The notes beneath the pieces were generated by a model, which saw nothing but the letters and a program-made list of their open reading frames with translations, made no database searches and was not told where the DNA came from. A stretch of 64,000 bases of DNA from Cycas panzhihuaensis. Lineage: Eukaryota > Cycadophyta. Below, in pieces: positions 49,514 to 60,274 of the stretch. Location of the stretch: contig CM041465.1 in NCBI GenBank assembly GCA_023213395.1, forward strand, positions 214,527,741 through 214,591,740. Reading direction: 5' to 3'. A program made the position numbers and the translations under genes. Positions within the stretch are counted from its first letter, which is position 1. Each line of letters begins with the position of its first letter.

Positions 49514-50500
49514 CTAAGGATGAGGCTACCCAAGGATGAGGAGACCAACCTGATGGATGGGAAGGAGACGGCAACGAAAAGGCCCTTCTAAGGTCCCTAA
49601 GGTTACTGAAGGAAGCAAGATGTAGTCTTGGATGGGGAGGTCACTTCCTTTGGGAGACCCAAAGGCACGAATGGGCAACGAAACTGGGTTCAGGACGACA
49701 GAATGAGCCAAATGAGTATAAACATAGGCATGTTTAGAAATGGTATGAAAATCAAGACAGAAGGGGCCTCACATGACCTGGACGGTTTGCCATAAATGTG
49801 CCCAAAGAGAAAAGAAGAAAAGAGGGATATGGAAGTGAAATGAGAGATAAACCCAGAAGGTAAAGGTAATGAGGGGAGAGAGATAGTCCCAAGGGCTATC
49901 ATGGCAGGAGAAAAAGAGTAGGTACTTGTTGAGACCCCGCCTATATACGGAAAACTCGGCGAAAATGGAATTCATTTTCATGGGCTCATGATCAATTTGG
50001 AGCCTTTTTCCTTACATAGCAGAGCACCACCCGACTTCAAAGGCATGCTAAGAGAGGTCAGGTCGTTGGATCGAGGTGAGGAGACATTCGTTAAGACTAG
50101 GGAGATGAGATGGTGTTGGCGAGATCAGATCTGGTAAGTGGATTATCCCATAGCCACCTCATTTTGTCATTTAAAATTGATTAGTTTTTATACTTTTTAG
50201 AGTGATCTTTGGCCCCTTAAGGGCAAATTGGGATCTTCTGGAGCCTGATTTGGGTCCAGAGAGAGGGAGGACTAGGGCATTAGGTAGCTCTAGTCCCAGT
50301 GGGCCTTAGTGTGGCTCACTTAGGTGAAAATTTTTGGGATTTTTAGGCATAACCCCCTCTTTTGTGGGGGGTATGGCTGGCCCCACGACAAAATTCACAA
50401 TGCCATAGAGTTTGCCATAGGATTACTGAGGATACACTAAAATCTTAGCAAGGGCCCTAGTCAAACTCTACGATACCATTGAGTTTGACATGGGTGGAGG
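49514..50500. other. Spacer between extra RNase H and the antisense gene
   Basis: No firm gene. The minus-strand side (49526-49981) has several overlapping open frames and could be an N-terminal extension of the RNase H ORF. TGTTGAGACCCC at about 49926 resembles an LTR start, but no second copy was found. The right part (about 50385-50500) has AGTTTGCCATAGG and GATACCATTGAGTTTG segments reminiscent of the motif block in the LTRs, just upstream of a TATA box. Confidence 0.4.
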
Positions 50501-50502
50501 CC

Positions 50503-50510
50503 TATAAATA
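50503..50510 (+). promoter_or_regulatory. TATA-like box of the antisense PMD gene
   Basis: TATAAATA lies 142 bp upstream of the ATG at 50645, on the strand opposite to gypsy-3. It suggests that the antisense gene had its own promoter. This is inference from position and sequence only. Confidence 0.5.
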
Positions 50511-50644
50511 AAAAAATAAGAAAAGGGGGGCTAGAGAGGTGCTAAATTCAACCCAAAACGAGGGGAAGAGGTAACCTGAGGATGGGTAGGAAGATGCAGA
50601 GGTATTCTTACCAGTTGGTGGGTGTTTTGCAGGTCGTTATCACA

Positions 50645-52123
50645 ATGGACAACTACAAAAACGTTGAGGTTGCTATGATGAGCTTCATAGAGATGATGAC
50701 TTGGGGGGATCGATGAATCCTAGGGAGATGCAATTTGCTGAAGGTCATCAGGATGCCACAGTACGCTTCAAATTAGCATCTCCTAATAGACATCGTCATC
50801 CATTGGGATCATAGGCGGTATGTATTCCACCTCCCCTAGGTAGAGGACATCACCATCACACCAAGGGACATATAGAGGATCCTTGGCATACCAACAAGAG
50901 GAGCACTAGTGTCACTAGGGGTGTTGCTTAGCAATGACACTTCACACAGGAAGGTGGCCACGTTCTTCATTGGCTAGGACAGGTGGGAGAGATGTGGGAT
51001 ACTAGTATAGAACATGGTTATATCACAGATTCCTCAGGTGAGGAAGTTTATCACATTAGATATTCTATTCTGGATTTCCCAGAAACAAAACTATAGAGAT
51101 ATACCTAGTGGGTGGATGGAGACGGTTAGGAGATGTGGGGCTAGGAAGAGGATGGATTGGGCCACCCTGATAGTGGCGAACATAATCACCTAGCTAGACG
51201 TTATCAGAGTGGCAGGGAGAGGAGGATTCTCCTATAGTACACTACTACAGTGTTGGTTTTTTGATCATTTTGGAGCGGTGACACTAGCAAGAGGACCATA
51301 CCCTATCTCAGGGTGGGCGCCCATGGTACACAGGTGGTAGACTCAGTTTAGAGGGACCAAGGATTAGGCATATGTCTGGCACTCAATGGAGGTGACATCA
51401 CTAGACCTCCTTACCATGGCAGACTATACAAAAGATCCATACAGAGGGGTAAGGTGACATAGTGATGATGAGGCAAGTAGAGAAGGAGGAGCAGGAGGTG
51501 GTCCTGGAGGTGGTGACAATGATGATGGTGATGATGGGGGTGATGGGGTAGGCCCATCACAAGCAACTAGTGGTGAGGAAGGTCTACCAGGGATCACACG
51601 AGGTGAGGTAGGGCCTTCGAGAGCTGCAGGAGGAGAGGCGGGTCCCTCAAGAGCTACAGGGAGAGGTAGGCCACCCCACACATCAGTCTAGAGACTAAGG
51701 GTGGTCAGGAGAGCTCGGGTAGTGGCAGTAGAAGTAGAGGGATGAAGAGATACCCTGGCAGGCTAGGAAGTTACCGAGGTGGTACCCGAGGAGGAGGAGG
51801 TACCAACAGTCGAGGGAGGTCCTAAGGAGGTGATAGTCACTAGAGCAGAGGAGTCAGTTGTCCCAGGAGGTGAGACACTACATTTTCCTCCCATCCTTTG
51901 ACTATCAAGCATTTGGTTAGTTTACTTTGGATTTAGTTTAAAGGGTTTGATATGTATATGGATATGTGGACTGATATATGTCGTGTTTGACTTGGCAAGA
52001 GTAACAGAGATAGGGAGGTTGATTGAGGCAATAGTCTGGGAGATATTCCCCTAGGCCTACACAGAGGGGCAACCTCCCATCTAGGCAGGAGAGGAGCCAC
52101 AATCAGTGGGGGCACACATAGCA
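50645..52123 (+). pseudogene. Antisense PMD gene of gypsy-3, 5' part
   Basis: From the ATG at 50645 (MDNYKNVEVAMM) one frame runs 492 codons without a frameshift to the gypsy-4 insertion. Residues about 30-230 form a plant mobile domain (PMD, the former aminotransferase-like family). Evidence is NLLKVIRMPQYAS, then HWDHRRYVFHLP (50801-50836), ITITPRDI and RILGIPTRG, the classic core of that family, and later the conserved Trp-rich C-terminal half (GWMETVRRCGARKRMDW). About 51450-51700 is a Gly/Asp/Pro-rich linker with repeated EVGPSRA-like units. Then comes an acidic stretch (VVPEEEEVPTVEG) and the start of a charged region (EGQPPI, 52054-52071). In-frame stops are TAG (12) and TGA (4), with no TAA. 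A GGTGAG at 51869 could be an intron donor, but the frame also reads through. The biochemical role of PMD proteins from transposons is unknown. The minus-strand frame 51424-51681 is a shadow. Confidence 0.85.
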
Positions 52124-52585
52124 AGTTGTTTCCTGGCTTCCAGGAATGGATACGGAATCACCGACTCAGGTAAGTGTAGGTATGTCTCTCGCATTATCAT
52201 CGCTTTCTTTTACTGGATGTTTGCTTGCGTATCTGCATGTGTATGACTTTGTGGGTGACCTTGTAGTCGTCCACACTTATTTTAGCCTATGACGACTATA
52301 GCAGGGGCACACTCCTAGCGAGTGTGGCACCCTGGTGACCACATTACTTCCTGCATCTGCCCTCCTCGCTCTAGGATCCACTAGGTTTGCGCCACCTCCG
52401 CCTGTGTGATGACTCATCATCGTTTGGTCAACTTGCCACCCCACTCGAGCCCTATTTTTGCTCCTTTGGACCCGTTTTGTTGGCTTGTTTGCTCCTGGGT
52501 AGGTGTTCTAGCTTTCTATTAGTCCTTTCGGTCATCTTCCCCCAGCCTAGACTGGCTGGTAGGCCCCATCTTCGGCTCTAGGTGT

Positions 52586-52610
52586 GTACCGCCGGATTTT
52601 TCGTGGTACC
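52586..52610 (+). promoter_or_regulatory. 20-bp-period GTACC block in LTR E
   Basis: GTACC at 52586 and 52606 lie in GTACCGCCGG units. Further units at about 52625 and 52651 are degraded. Confidence 0.65.
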
Positions 52611-52679
52611 GCCGGAATATCTGTGATCTGCATGAAATTGCCAGCAGACGGTATCTCGGTTGTTTTTTAAAAATCTACT

Positions 52680-52712
52680 GTGGCAATTTCGCATTTATTG
52701 CGAAACTGCCAC
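52680..52712 (+). promoter_or_regulatory. Hairpin in LTR E
   Basis: GTGGCAATTTCGC (52680-52692) pairs with GCGAAACTGCCAC (52700-52712) around the loop ATTTATT, with one mismatch in 13. In RNA or single-stranded DNA it would be stable. A role in transcription or replication is inferred from conservation only. Confidence 0.75.
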
Positions 52713-54725
52713 GTGGATCGCACCTTATTTCTCTTCCAGCCACGCCCTAATCGCACGCTTTAGGGTTTTGCTTGAGTACTTAAGCCCTTTTTGGCTCATT
52801 TTCAAGGATTCTTTGGCTCACTTTTGGAATTGCTCTCAAGGAAACATCATCCTGCTCTGCTCTTCTCTGCTGTCTGCAGCTGCTACTGGACCTGCGTCCC
52901 TCCTTCAGCGCCCTGCTCTCCTTTGGCGTGGCTGAGACATTCTCCCAGCCCCTCAAACGCCTTGGAGAGGGCTCCTTTGGAGTGGTTTCTAGTTGATCTT
53001 CGCCCAGGCAGCCCATGAGTGCCCCAAGTGCAGGTGTTTCCCATCACATCTCCGTAGCAGGGTCCCAAACCGATTCTACTTGGATCAGGTGATTTCTCGG
53101 CCCTCTTCCTTAACTCTTTGGCTGAGGCAAACCCCTTGCCTCTCCTTTTCAGGTATTCCTTATTTTATACTGGTTTTTCTCGTGATATTTGTGCTTAGGT
53201 TTGTTTGCTCTTGCTCGTTTCTTAAGGGTTGGCTTTCCTCCCTTTTGAGGACTGCTATACCACTCTTTCTGTGCTTCTTGCCTGCGTTTGCTGCTCAAGG
53301 TAGCGGCGTTGAGGGGTGGCATAGGTTTTAGAGAGGAGTTGGGTGGATTCCGTACCACCCTCCACGCTCCCTAAGCGGCTCTAAGCCCTCCAAAGCCTCC
53401 CTCTCGCCCCGTGCTGCCCTTGGCTTGCAAACAAGGGTTTGAAGGCTCCCTTTGGTTGCCCAAACTAGCGCTGTCACAAGTTGCAGCACTGATTTGGGGC
53501 CTTTTGCTCAGGTTTGGGCATCACCCATAAGTCCCAACCGTTGGCTTTGGCTTCACCTTCTCTCCCCGATCACCCGGTTTGCTCCTCATAGCATCCCGGT
53601 TAGCCGCGGGTGTCCTTGGGCCTCTCCTTACCCTTTTTGCTGCCGTTTCGAGCCCTTGCTCTTGACTTTATCCTCGCTGCCTCGTGGCTCTTGAGGGGAG
53701 ATTAGGTCACCATTTGCGAGAGGTAGGCCACTCCGAGGCTTACCCAATCATCTACTTTCACCTTGGTCTCTTTCTTTTGGTACTTTCGTTGTTGGATTAG
53801 CACTAACATATGTATATTCAGATTCTCGTTTATGTTATTTAGGCATATATTGTTAGAGTTTTGTGTTGCATGTTAGTGTTCTTCCTTCGGGAAGAGAGAG
53901 GGAGACCGCTATTGCTTGCAAGTATTTGGGAAGCATGGAGAACATCGCCCGTTGGCCTCGCTACCGGTAAGCACCTTTGCATGCGTTATGTTTTTATGCT
54001 GTTTCATTTATTAGTTGGTGCTTCCTTTCTTTCTTTAGTACGCATGTGATTTTCTGGGGAAGGTAAGGAAGCCCCTCTTTCGTCCATCGTAACATCTCGC
54101 ATCCAGTACGTCACGCAGAGTGGTTGGGTGCTCCTCGAGAAGGCTTCTTCATCACGCACGCCCTCGATCCAGGTGCACGTTTCGCCCCCCTTTTGCTACC
54201 TCCTTTCCGCCTTTTATTTTTCTTGTAGTAATTAGCACATTGAAAGATAAAAGGGGAAAATTGGTTTGGTACTTGTTTGCGATTCGTTTGTCTTGTTACA
54301 TGTATCTTTACCGTTCGTAGGAAAGATTGTAGAAGCCCTCTTCTCCCCTACCTTTCCTTCTCTCTCCTTAACCACACAAGTGCCTTGCTTCTCGCATCAC
54401 TCGTGTACCCGGTTAGGTTGCGTAGGCTTGCTCTTGGCCTATCTCCATCAGGTCCTCTCTTCCCCCCTTCTGGCCACCCAAGGGTGGGAGGGTCCTACCC
54501 CTAGGTCAACCCAGGTTTGTCCTACGTACCTTCACCCCTTACTCGAAGCGGTGAAGGGTCACCTAATAGTAGCCATACTCCATTGCAGATCCCGAACTCG
54601 CGCTCCGATGCACGAGGCGCTCTGCGTGATAGTTACTCACCTTTTAGGTTCCACCTTCTATCATTTCACCACTCACTCTCCCCCACACCTATCAGTTAGG
54701 TAGTTATCCCGTAGCAGCGTGTCCA

Positions 54726-54740
54726 CTGGGGACTGCCAGT
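54726..54740 (+). other. Probable primer-binding region of gypsy-4
   Basis: CTGGGGACTGCCAGT directly follows the LTR. After LTR C the equivalent is TATTAGGGACTCGTCAGT (29571 on). The shared GGGACT...CAGT implies function, but I cannot assign the tRNA with confidence. Confidence 0.5.
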
Positions 54741-54886
54741 AAGGGAGCTAGTTTCGCTCTCTTCGGTTGGTTTCACTACTCTTGTGTGATCCTTTTTATA
54801 CCTATTTCGATCTCTACGTTGGGCAGCCCCCAACACGTGTGTTTTATCGCTCTTTCTCTTTTCCTAACATCGTCGGTTGACCTTAC

Positions 54887-55894
54887 ATGCGACATTTTTC
54901 TTGTCGTTTGCGCGGTCTACCTCCTTTGTTAGAAGACCCCGAGTATCGCCTTCTTGCCTCGTCGGATTCCGATCCGACTATGGAGGGATACTCTTCCGAT
55001 TGGACCTACCACACTTCAACCTTGGAAACCCATGCCTTTCCTTCTGCTATTCCCGGGTCCACCCAAGTAAGTGACGACCCCCTTTATTACCTAAATGACC
55101 AACACTTTTCACTTGATGTCCATCCTTCTACCCATGCCGTGGAAGGATCCATTCCTCTTGAGGCTTGCCACGTAGTTGGCGATTCTTATGAGGAACATTC
55201 CGAGGAACCTACTTTGTTCGAGGTTCCGATCACCTCTTACGAGTATGTAGGGACTCCTCTTGTTGACGTAGTTGAAGCTCTTAATGAGTATCGTCGCGCG
55301 GCACGCTTACAGCCGCGCCCTGGATGGCTTGAGGATGCCCTTTGCAGAGGAGCCTCTTCCTCTTCCGCTCCTCCGTCGTATGCCTCATCCTCATCCACTC
55401 TTCCATCGACAACAAATCCCTTCATGCCTACACGTGCGCCCCACTCGTTTCCTATTTCTACAGTGGGGGCACGTGTTGCACCTTATGTTCCCCATCAAGG
55501 TCCTAGTGCCTTAGGATCTTCTCACGGTGTGTCTTTCCCTCAATTGAGGGTTAGCATACCCACTCCTAATCAAACCAATGTGCCATCCCCTAATGTGGCA
55601 CATGCTGCTCCTAGTAGGCCTATTAGCCCTACTAGCATTCCAATCACTAGTCATGTGGGATCCGCTCCCACGCATCCTCCAACCCAGCACATTGGTGCTT
55701 CCTTCTGCGTTCCCCCAGGATATACTTCTCAACCTTGGGGGCAGGGTAGAGGAAGCCATCTTCCCGTTTATGGGGTGGATCCGCTACACCCATATGGGGT
55801 TGCTCCACCTATGGGTGGTCCATATGGGCAAAACCCGGTTCCGCATCCCTCTTGCCCATCTTCCAATGTAATTCCATCCATTGTGCCTTCATGA
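54887..55894 (+). CDS. Gypsy-4 gag N-terminal region, disordered Pro/Ser-rich protein, 335 codons
   Basis: The open frame starts MRHFSCRLRG and ends with TGA at 55892. An acidic, Ser/Thr-rich N-terminal half with Glu and Asp clusters (about residues 20-130) is followed by a long Pro/Ser/Ala-rich half ending in PYGVAPPMGGPYGQNP. No folded domain is visible. Position after the LTR and composition match the regions following LTRs A-C, where the gag core comes next. Here the core does not follow, so the product would be a truncated gag. Whether it is translated is unknown; an upstream ATG at 54877 in another frame is short. Confidence 0.6.
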   Translation: MRHFSCRLRGLPPLLEDPEYRLLASSDSDPTMEGYSSDWTYHTSTLETHAFPSAIPGSTQVSDDPLYYLNDQHFSLDVHPSTHAVEGSIPLEACHVVGDSYEEHSEEPTLFEVPITSYEYVGTPLVDVVEALNEYRRAARLQPRPGWLEDALCRGASSSSAPPSYASSSSTLPSTTNPFMPTRAPHSFPISTVGARVAPYVPHQGPSALGSSHGVSFPQLRVSIPTPNQTNVPSPNVAHAAPSRPISPTSIPITSHVGSAPTHPPTQHIGASFCVPPGYTSQPWGQGRGSHLPVYGVDPLHPYGVAPPMGGPYGQNPVPHPSCPSSNVIPSIVPS

Positions 55895-57001
55895 GGGGCA
55901 GAGCTCCTTCCAAGGCACCTACTCCCATGCCTCTTTTCGTGAGGGCACTTCCTCAAGGAGGGATGGGTGTCCCACCCCCATCCGCTCCTTATGCGTTACC
56001 TACTTCGACATTCGTTGATCCTACGGTCTAGGCAAGGGCACGCCCCTTCATGGACTTTAGGTCGACCCCTCATTCATGAACTTAAATTCGTTCATGACAG
56101 ACGAATGAGAGTGATTCCCCGCGAACGCCCTTTTACCAAACAAACTCGCTCTACCAGTTCGACAAACCAAGGTTTATCTACTCATGCCTCGGCTTGCTCT
56201 ATTGGTATACCTAACCCATCCGAAGAAGACCCTGCGTCTTCTCCTCCTAGTCTCATGCGGTTTGCCCCTATTGGCGTTGGGAGTTACGGGTACCTTGCTT
56301 CGTTTAGCGATGATGAGTCACTCGACGAAGACGAGGATTGTCTTTATCCTGTCTCTTTCCTCCGCGCCAGTAGGTCGCACCTGCCCTGTTCTAGATCCTC
56401 ATCTAGAACCCCTCTCGTCGTGAGGCTAGCCCCTCATGCGTGTCACACGTCGTCACTCGTGTTGACCCGCCTGTCGCCAGTTCTTCTTTTTCATTACCCC
56501 CCGTAGGTAATGGCTTTGAGGAATTACCTTTCGCTCCTTCCGAGGAGCCTCTCCACAGTTTCCTTTCCAGTTCCACGAGGAAGTTGAGCAACCCGATGGC
56601 CATCACGGTCTCGTTGCTCTCACTCCCTCCAGTGCTTCTTCTACTCAAAGTAAGGTCATCCATGGGGTGGATTACTTCGAGGATGATGAAGCCCTGCTCG
56701 AGCATCTAGCAGGCTTTGCGCCCAACTTGCCTTCTGGTCACCACCGACTTGGTCATCAGAAGATCCTCACGATCGGATCCACGCTCGCTGATCTGATCCC
56801 GTCTCCTATTCCTCCTCCTCCCGTTGATGTTGCCCCTCTCCACTTCGAGAAGGGAAATGCCATGTGCATGGGGGCAACTCAAGACATAGTCTTGGCCCCG
56901 GGCAAGGTCATTAAGGTCAGGTTGGAATGTTCTCCTGATGAGATAAGGGAGTACTCCCTTACATTCCGAGGAATTGAGACATTTTACGTGGGATTATGTT
57001 G
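55895..57001 (+). pseudogene. Gypsy-4 gag/protease-region remnant and RT-proximal linker
   Basis: Acidic Ser-rich pieces (FSDDESLDEDEDCLYPVSF, about 56305-56361) and FEDDEALLEHLAGF (56670 on) belong to the linker before RT. In gypsy-1 the gag core, knuckle and protease lie upstream of this linker; none is found here. The last part (56667-57002) ends REYSLTFRGIETFY and overlaps the RT frame at 56974, a +1-type offset. The native join to FTWDY shows that one frameshift separates them. Confidence 0.6.
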
Positions 57002-58293
57002 ACATGAAGGGAATCGACCCCTCGATTGTCACTCATAACCTCACCACCCTTCCTGGCGCCAGCCCTGTGCGTAAGAAGCAGCGTCCCCTTCACCCGAAGC
57101 TATCTACCGCCGTCAAAATGGAGGTTGAGAAGCTTCTGGACGCTGGGCTTATTACTTCTATTGATTACCCTAAGTGGGTCTCCAACATTGTTCCCGTTGC
57201 TAAAAAGAATGGGGCAATCCGTATATGCGTCGACTTTCACGACATCAACAACGCTTGTCCTAAGGAAAATTTTCCGTTACCCTTCCTCGATCAAATCATC
57301 GATCGCACCGCCGGATTCGAAGTGATGTCTCTAATGGATGGCTTCTCTGGCTATAACCAAATTCAGATCTCTCCCGAAGACCGCCATAAGACGGCCTTCA
57401 CTACTCCTTGGGGTACCTTCGCCTATAAGGCGATGCCCTTTGGTCTTAAAAATGCAGGTGCTACTTACCAAAGAGCCATGCATTTTATCTTCCACAACCT
57501 CATCAATGACACGCTGGAGGTCTTCATGGACGATATGATGGGTCTTTCCCACATGAGAGCTCATCACCCTTCTGACTTGCGTGCCATCTTCTCACGATGC
57601 CACGAGTATCACGTCAGTCTCAATCCGCTGAAATGCGTATTTGCCGTTACTTCGGGTAAACTCCTTGGATTCCTTGTGTCTAAACAGGGAATTCAGATCG
57701 ACCCTGACAAAGTCAGAGCGATCCTCGACATGCCGCCACCTAGAACTCAACGGCAGATTAAGTCGTTTCTAGGCAGGCTCAGTTTCCTTAGGCGCTTCTT
57801 AGCCAACTTCGTTGTGAGCGCTAAACCCCTCATGAACCTATTGAAGAAGGGAGCTCCTTTTGCCTGGTCTGATAAGACCCAAAAGGCCTTCAAAGGACTC
57901 AAGGAAGCCTTGGCTTCTGCTCCTACGTTGGCGTCTCCCCGATTCGATAGGCCCTTTATCCTGTATACCTTAGCAACTGACGAATCCTTAGGCGCTATGC
58001 TCGCTCAGGAGGGTGACTCAGGAACTGAGAGAGCTATATATTTCATCAGTCGCACCCTTGTGGCTGCTGAGCTTAATTATTCCCCTGCCGAGAAGGAATG
58101 CCTCTCCTTGGTCCATGCGACCAAGAAGTTTAGGCACTACTTGCTCGGCAACACCACCAAGGTGATCGTTCAATCCGATCCCTTGAGATACTTACTAACT
58201 CGTTCAGATTTGACGGGTAGGGCTGGTCATTGGGCCGTCCTACTCCAAGAGAATGATAGTGGCCGAGCAACTTGCGAACGCCCCTATCCCTAA
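56974..58293 (+). CDS. Gypsy-4 reverse transcriptase-RNase H, 439 codons open
   Basis: This is the best-preserved coding region in the window. RT motifs in order are LLDAGLITSIDYPKWVSNIV, ICVDFHDINNACPKENFPLP, MDGFSGYNQIQI, FTTPWGTFAYKAMPFGLKNA and the catalytic VFMDDMMGLS (about residues 185-194). They are followed by KLLGFLVSKQGIQIDPDKV and the thumb. RNase H (about residues 325-430) has LYTLATDESLGAMLAQ, AEKECLSL and IVQSDPLRYLL, with Thr-Asp at the first catalytic site. LTR elements of the Tat lineage have this AGATYQRAM/NGFSGYNQI signature. The ATG at 56974 is only where the open frame begins; the native protein would be part of a polyprotein. After LLQEN (58250) a frameshift ends the frame. 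Confidence 0.93.
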   Translation: MRHFTWDYVDMKGIDPSIVTHNLTTLPGASPVRKKQRPLHPKLSTAVKMEVEKLLDAGLITSIDYPKWVSNIVPVAKKNGAIRICVDFHDINNACPKENFPLPFLDQIIDRTAGFEVMSLMDGFSGYNQIQISPEDRHKTAFTTPWGTFAYKAMPFGLKNAGATYQRAMHFIFHNLINDTLEVFMDDMMGLSHMRAHHPSDLRAIFSRCHEYHVSLNPLKCVFAVTSGKLLGFLVSKQGIQIDPDKVRAILDMPPPRTQRQIKSFLGRLSFLRRFLANFVVSAKPLMNLLKKGAPFAWSDKTQKAFKGLKEALASAPTLASPRFDRPFILYTLATDESLGAMLAQEGDSGTERAIYFISRTLVAAELNYSPAEKECLSLVHATKKFRHYLLGNTTKVIVQSDPLRYLLTRSDLTGRAGHWAVLLQENDSGRATCERPYP

Positions 58294-59604
58294 CTCCTTT
58301 GATACTCCCGTTGACGACTCTCTCCCCGATGAGTCTATCTTGACGATTTAGGGAGCTTCCCCCCATCCGCTCATCGACAATGAGTGGTACGGTGACATAG
58401 TGCGGTATCTCACGCAGCACAATCTGCCCGACGCTAGTAATAAAGTTAAATCTCGTGTGGGACTTACGCGGGCAATACCTCCTCGTGGACAAGGTATTGT
58501 ATAAGAGGTCCTTTGATGGGATCCTCCTCCGCTGCGTCACTGCTGACGAAGCCGACCAGGTGCTTCGCGAATGCCACCACGGCATTTGTGGAGGTCACTT
58601 TGGGGGCCAGTCTATGGCTCAGAGGATCCTTCGCATGGGCTACTTTTAGCCGTCTCTTTTCAAAGACGCTCACGCCTTTGCTCTAAAATGTCGGCAATGT
58701 CAAGAGCACGCCAACATTTCCCATGTGCCTTCCGAGGCCCTGCATCCTATTGTTTCGCCATGGCCCTTCACTCAGTGGGGACTAGACCTCATTGGGGCTA
58801 TCTCCACACCTTCGTTGTCGCAGCACAAGTTCATCTTGACTGCCATGGAGTATTTCACCAAATGGGCGGAGGCCATCCCCTTGATCACTACTCTTGGCAA
58901 AACAATTGCCATATTCATTTATCAGCACATCATTTACCGTTTTAGAATTCTAGACATCCTAATCACCGACAATGGAACTCCTTTCTGTAATAAGGAGGTG
59001 GACGAGCTTTGTGAGAAGTTCAAAATTTCTCACAAGACTTCCTCCCCTTACTACCCTCAGGCAAATGGCCAAGTGGAGTCTTTTAATAAGACTCTTGTCA
59101 GCATCCTCAAGAAAATCGTTGCCCAATCCCAAAGGGATTGGCATCTTCAGTTGCCCTCCGCCTTGTGGGCTTATCGTACCTCTATCCGATTCATACGGGA
59201 ATGACGCGTTCTCCCTAGTCTACAGTGCGAGGCGGTACTCCGTTGGAGGTGGAGATTCCTTCCTTGAGTCTCCCTTGAGGTTTCATCGGCGAAGAGTCGA
59301 TCCGTCGGGGCACTTTGCTCGACCTCGAAGCTTTGGATGAGAGGCGGCTTAGCGCTATTAGGCTAAGCTAGCATCCAAAGCCCGCTCACAAAGGGCCCAT
59401 GATAAACGCCGTTCCGCCCTTTATTTCACAGGGACTATGTCCTCAAGCTTGAATATCTCCATGACTGTTTGACCAAATTCAAACCCCGATGGGTTGGTCC
59501 TTTCGTCATTATCGTGTCCCTCGATAATGGTGCTTATAGGATAGCCACCCTGGAAGGGCTTGAATTTGAGAAAGCCGTTAATGGGATGTTCCTTAAGAAG
59601 TTTT
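58294..59604 (+). pseudogene. Gypsy-4 integrase
   Basis: A linker in another frame (AEQLANAPIPNSFDTP, about 58264-58311) leads, after a second frame change near 58455, to the integrase. The H2C2 finger is split by a stop (ECHHGICGGHFGG at about 58569-58607, then CRQCQEH at about 58690-58710). The core has WGLDLIGAI (first Asp), ITDNGTPFCN (second Asp) and ANGQVESFNKTL (Glu), all intact in 58725-59204. A further break at about 59195 precedes a C-terminal segment ending near 59604 (RWVGPFVI, NGAYRIATLEG, NGMFLKKFY). Confidence 0.88.
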
Positions 59605-60274
59605 ACACATGATCTCTCAGCGATCCCTTCGCCCTGCTCCGAAATGAGCCTAAACTACCATCTTAGGTTGTCCCCATTCTTCCCAACAACAGGTAGAGTG
59701 GCGATTTAAGATGGACTCCCTCTTCTTCTTTTTGGTTCCTTCCGCGGAACCCGTGTTCCCGTATTCTCTCGGGAACCCTTGTGTCATCTTGCTTGGGCAT
59801 CCCCCAATCAGGAAGGCGGCTTGGGGCATCGTCGCCCCCCTTTCTGCCCATGGTTTCCTTCGCATATCCGCTATGCTCTCCACAGAGACATGTATGCATA
59901 CCTCCCTAACCTCACACTTCTATGTTGTCCCGCTCACGGCGTGTGTGTGTGCCCCTGTTAGGTGTGTGGTCATGCATGGGAGGAAATGTGTATCCATACA
60001 ACAAAATATCCACAACATAAAACATCTACAACATAACATTCACAATGCACAAAAATAAACATACATGTCATCCATATGATACATCATACACAGCATCTCA
60101 TATCCGAATGGGGTTCCAATCACCCCATGCACATATATATATACATATCAAAAATCATGTCACATCATACATCCTGAGAAGCCGGTGTCCTTGCAGAGGG
60201 GTACAATCATATGGTCCTATATATGACCCCCTGGAGGCCCGTGCTTTCCCCTGTCAAACCTACATGTACATATC
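59605..60274 (+). other. 3' spacer of gypsy-4
   Basis: Sequence between integrase and the antisense remnant. The short open frames on both strands show no domain. CA-rich, ATAC/ACAT-rich sequence fills 59990-60170. Confidence 0.5.

Larger units (their letters stand above)
52127..54725 (+). repeat. LTR E: 5' LTR of gypsy-4
   Basis: It runs from TGTTTCCTGG to GCGTGTCCA. It contains the GTACC block, the hairpin, a putative start region (TTAAGCCC near 52780) and many short open frames. The frames recur in LTR F but show no known domain and are not called genes. Confidence 0.95.

Noticed and set aside
49926-49945. TGTTGAGACCCC as the start of another LTR
   Set aside because: No second copy, PBS or polypurine tract was found nearby, and the match is short.
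51424-51681. Minus-strand Pro/Ser-rich open frame
   Set aside because: It is the shadow of the Gly/Asp/Pro-rich linker of the plus-strand PMD gene, which is the frame with domain homology on both sides.
52387-54703. Many overlapping open frames of 60-145 codons in LTR E, recurring in LTR F (61355-63671)
   Set aside because: They recur only because the two LTRs are copies. They overlap in several frames, show no known domain, and lie in GC-rich LTR sequence with few chance stops.
54715-54734. A Tat/Ogre-type primer-binding site overlapping the end of LTR E
   Set aside because: The bases up to 54725 recur at the end of LTR F, so they belong to the LTR; only GGGGACT onward can be the PBS, which is too short to assign a tRNA.
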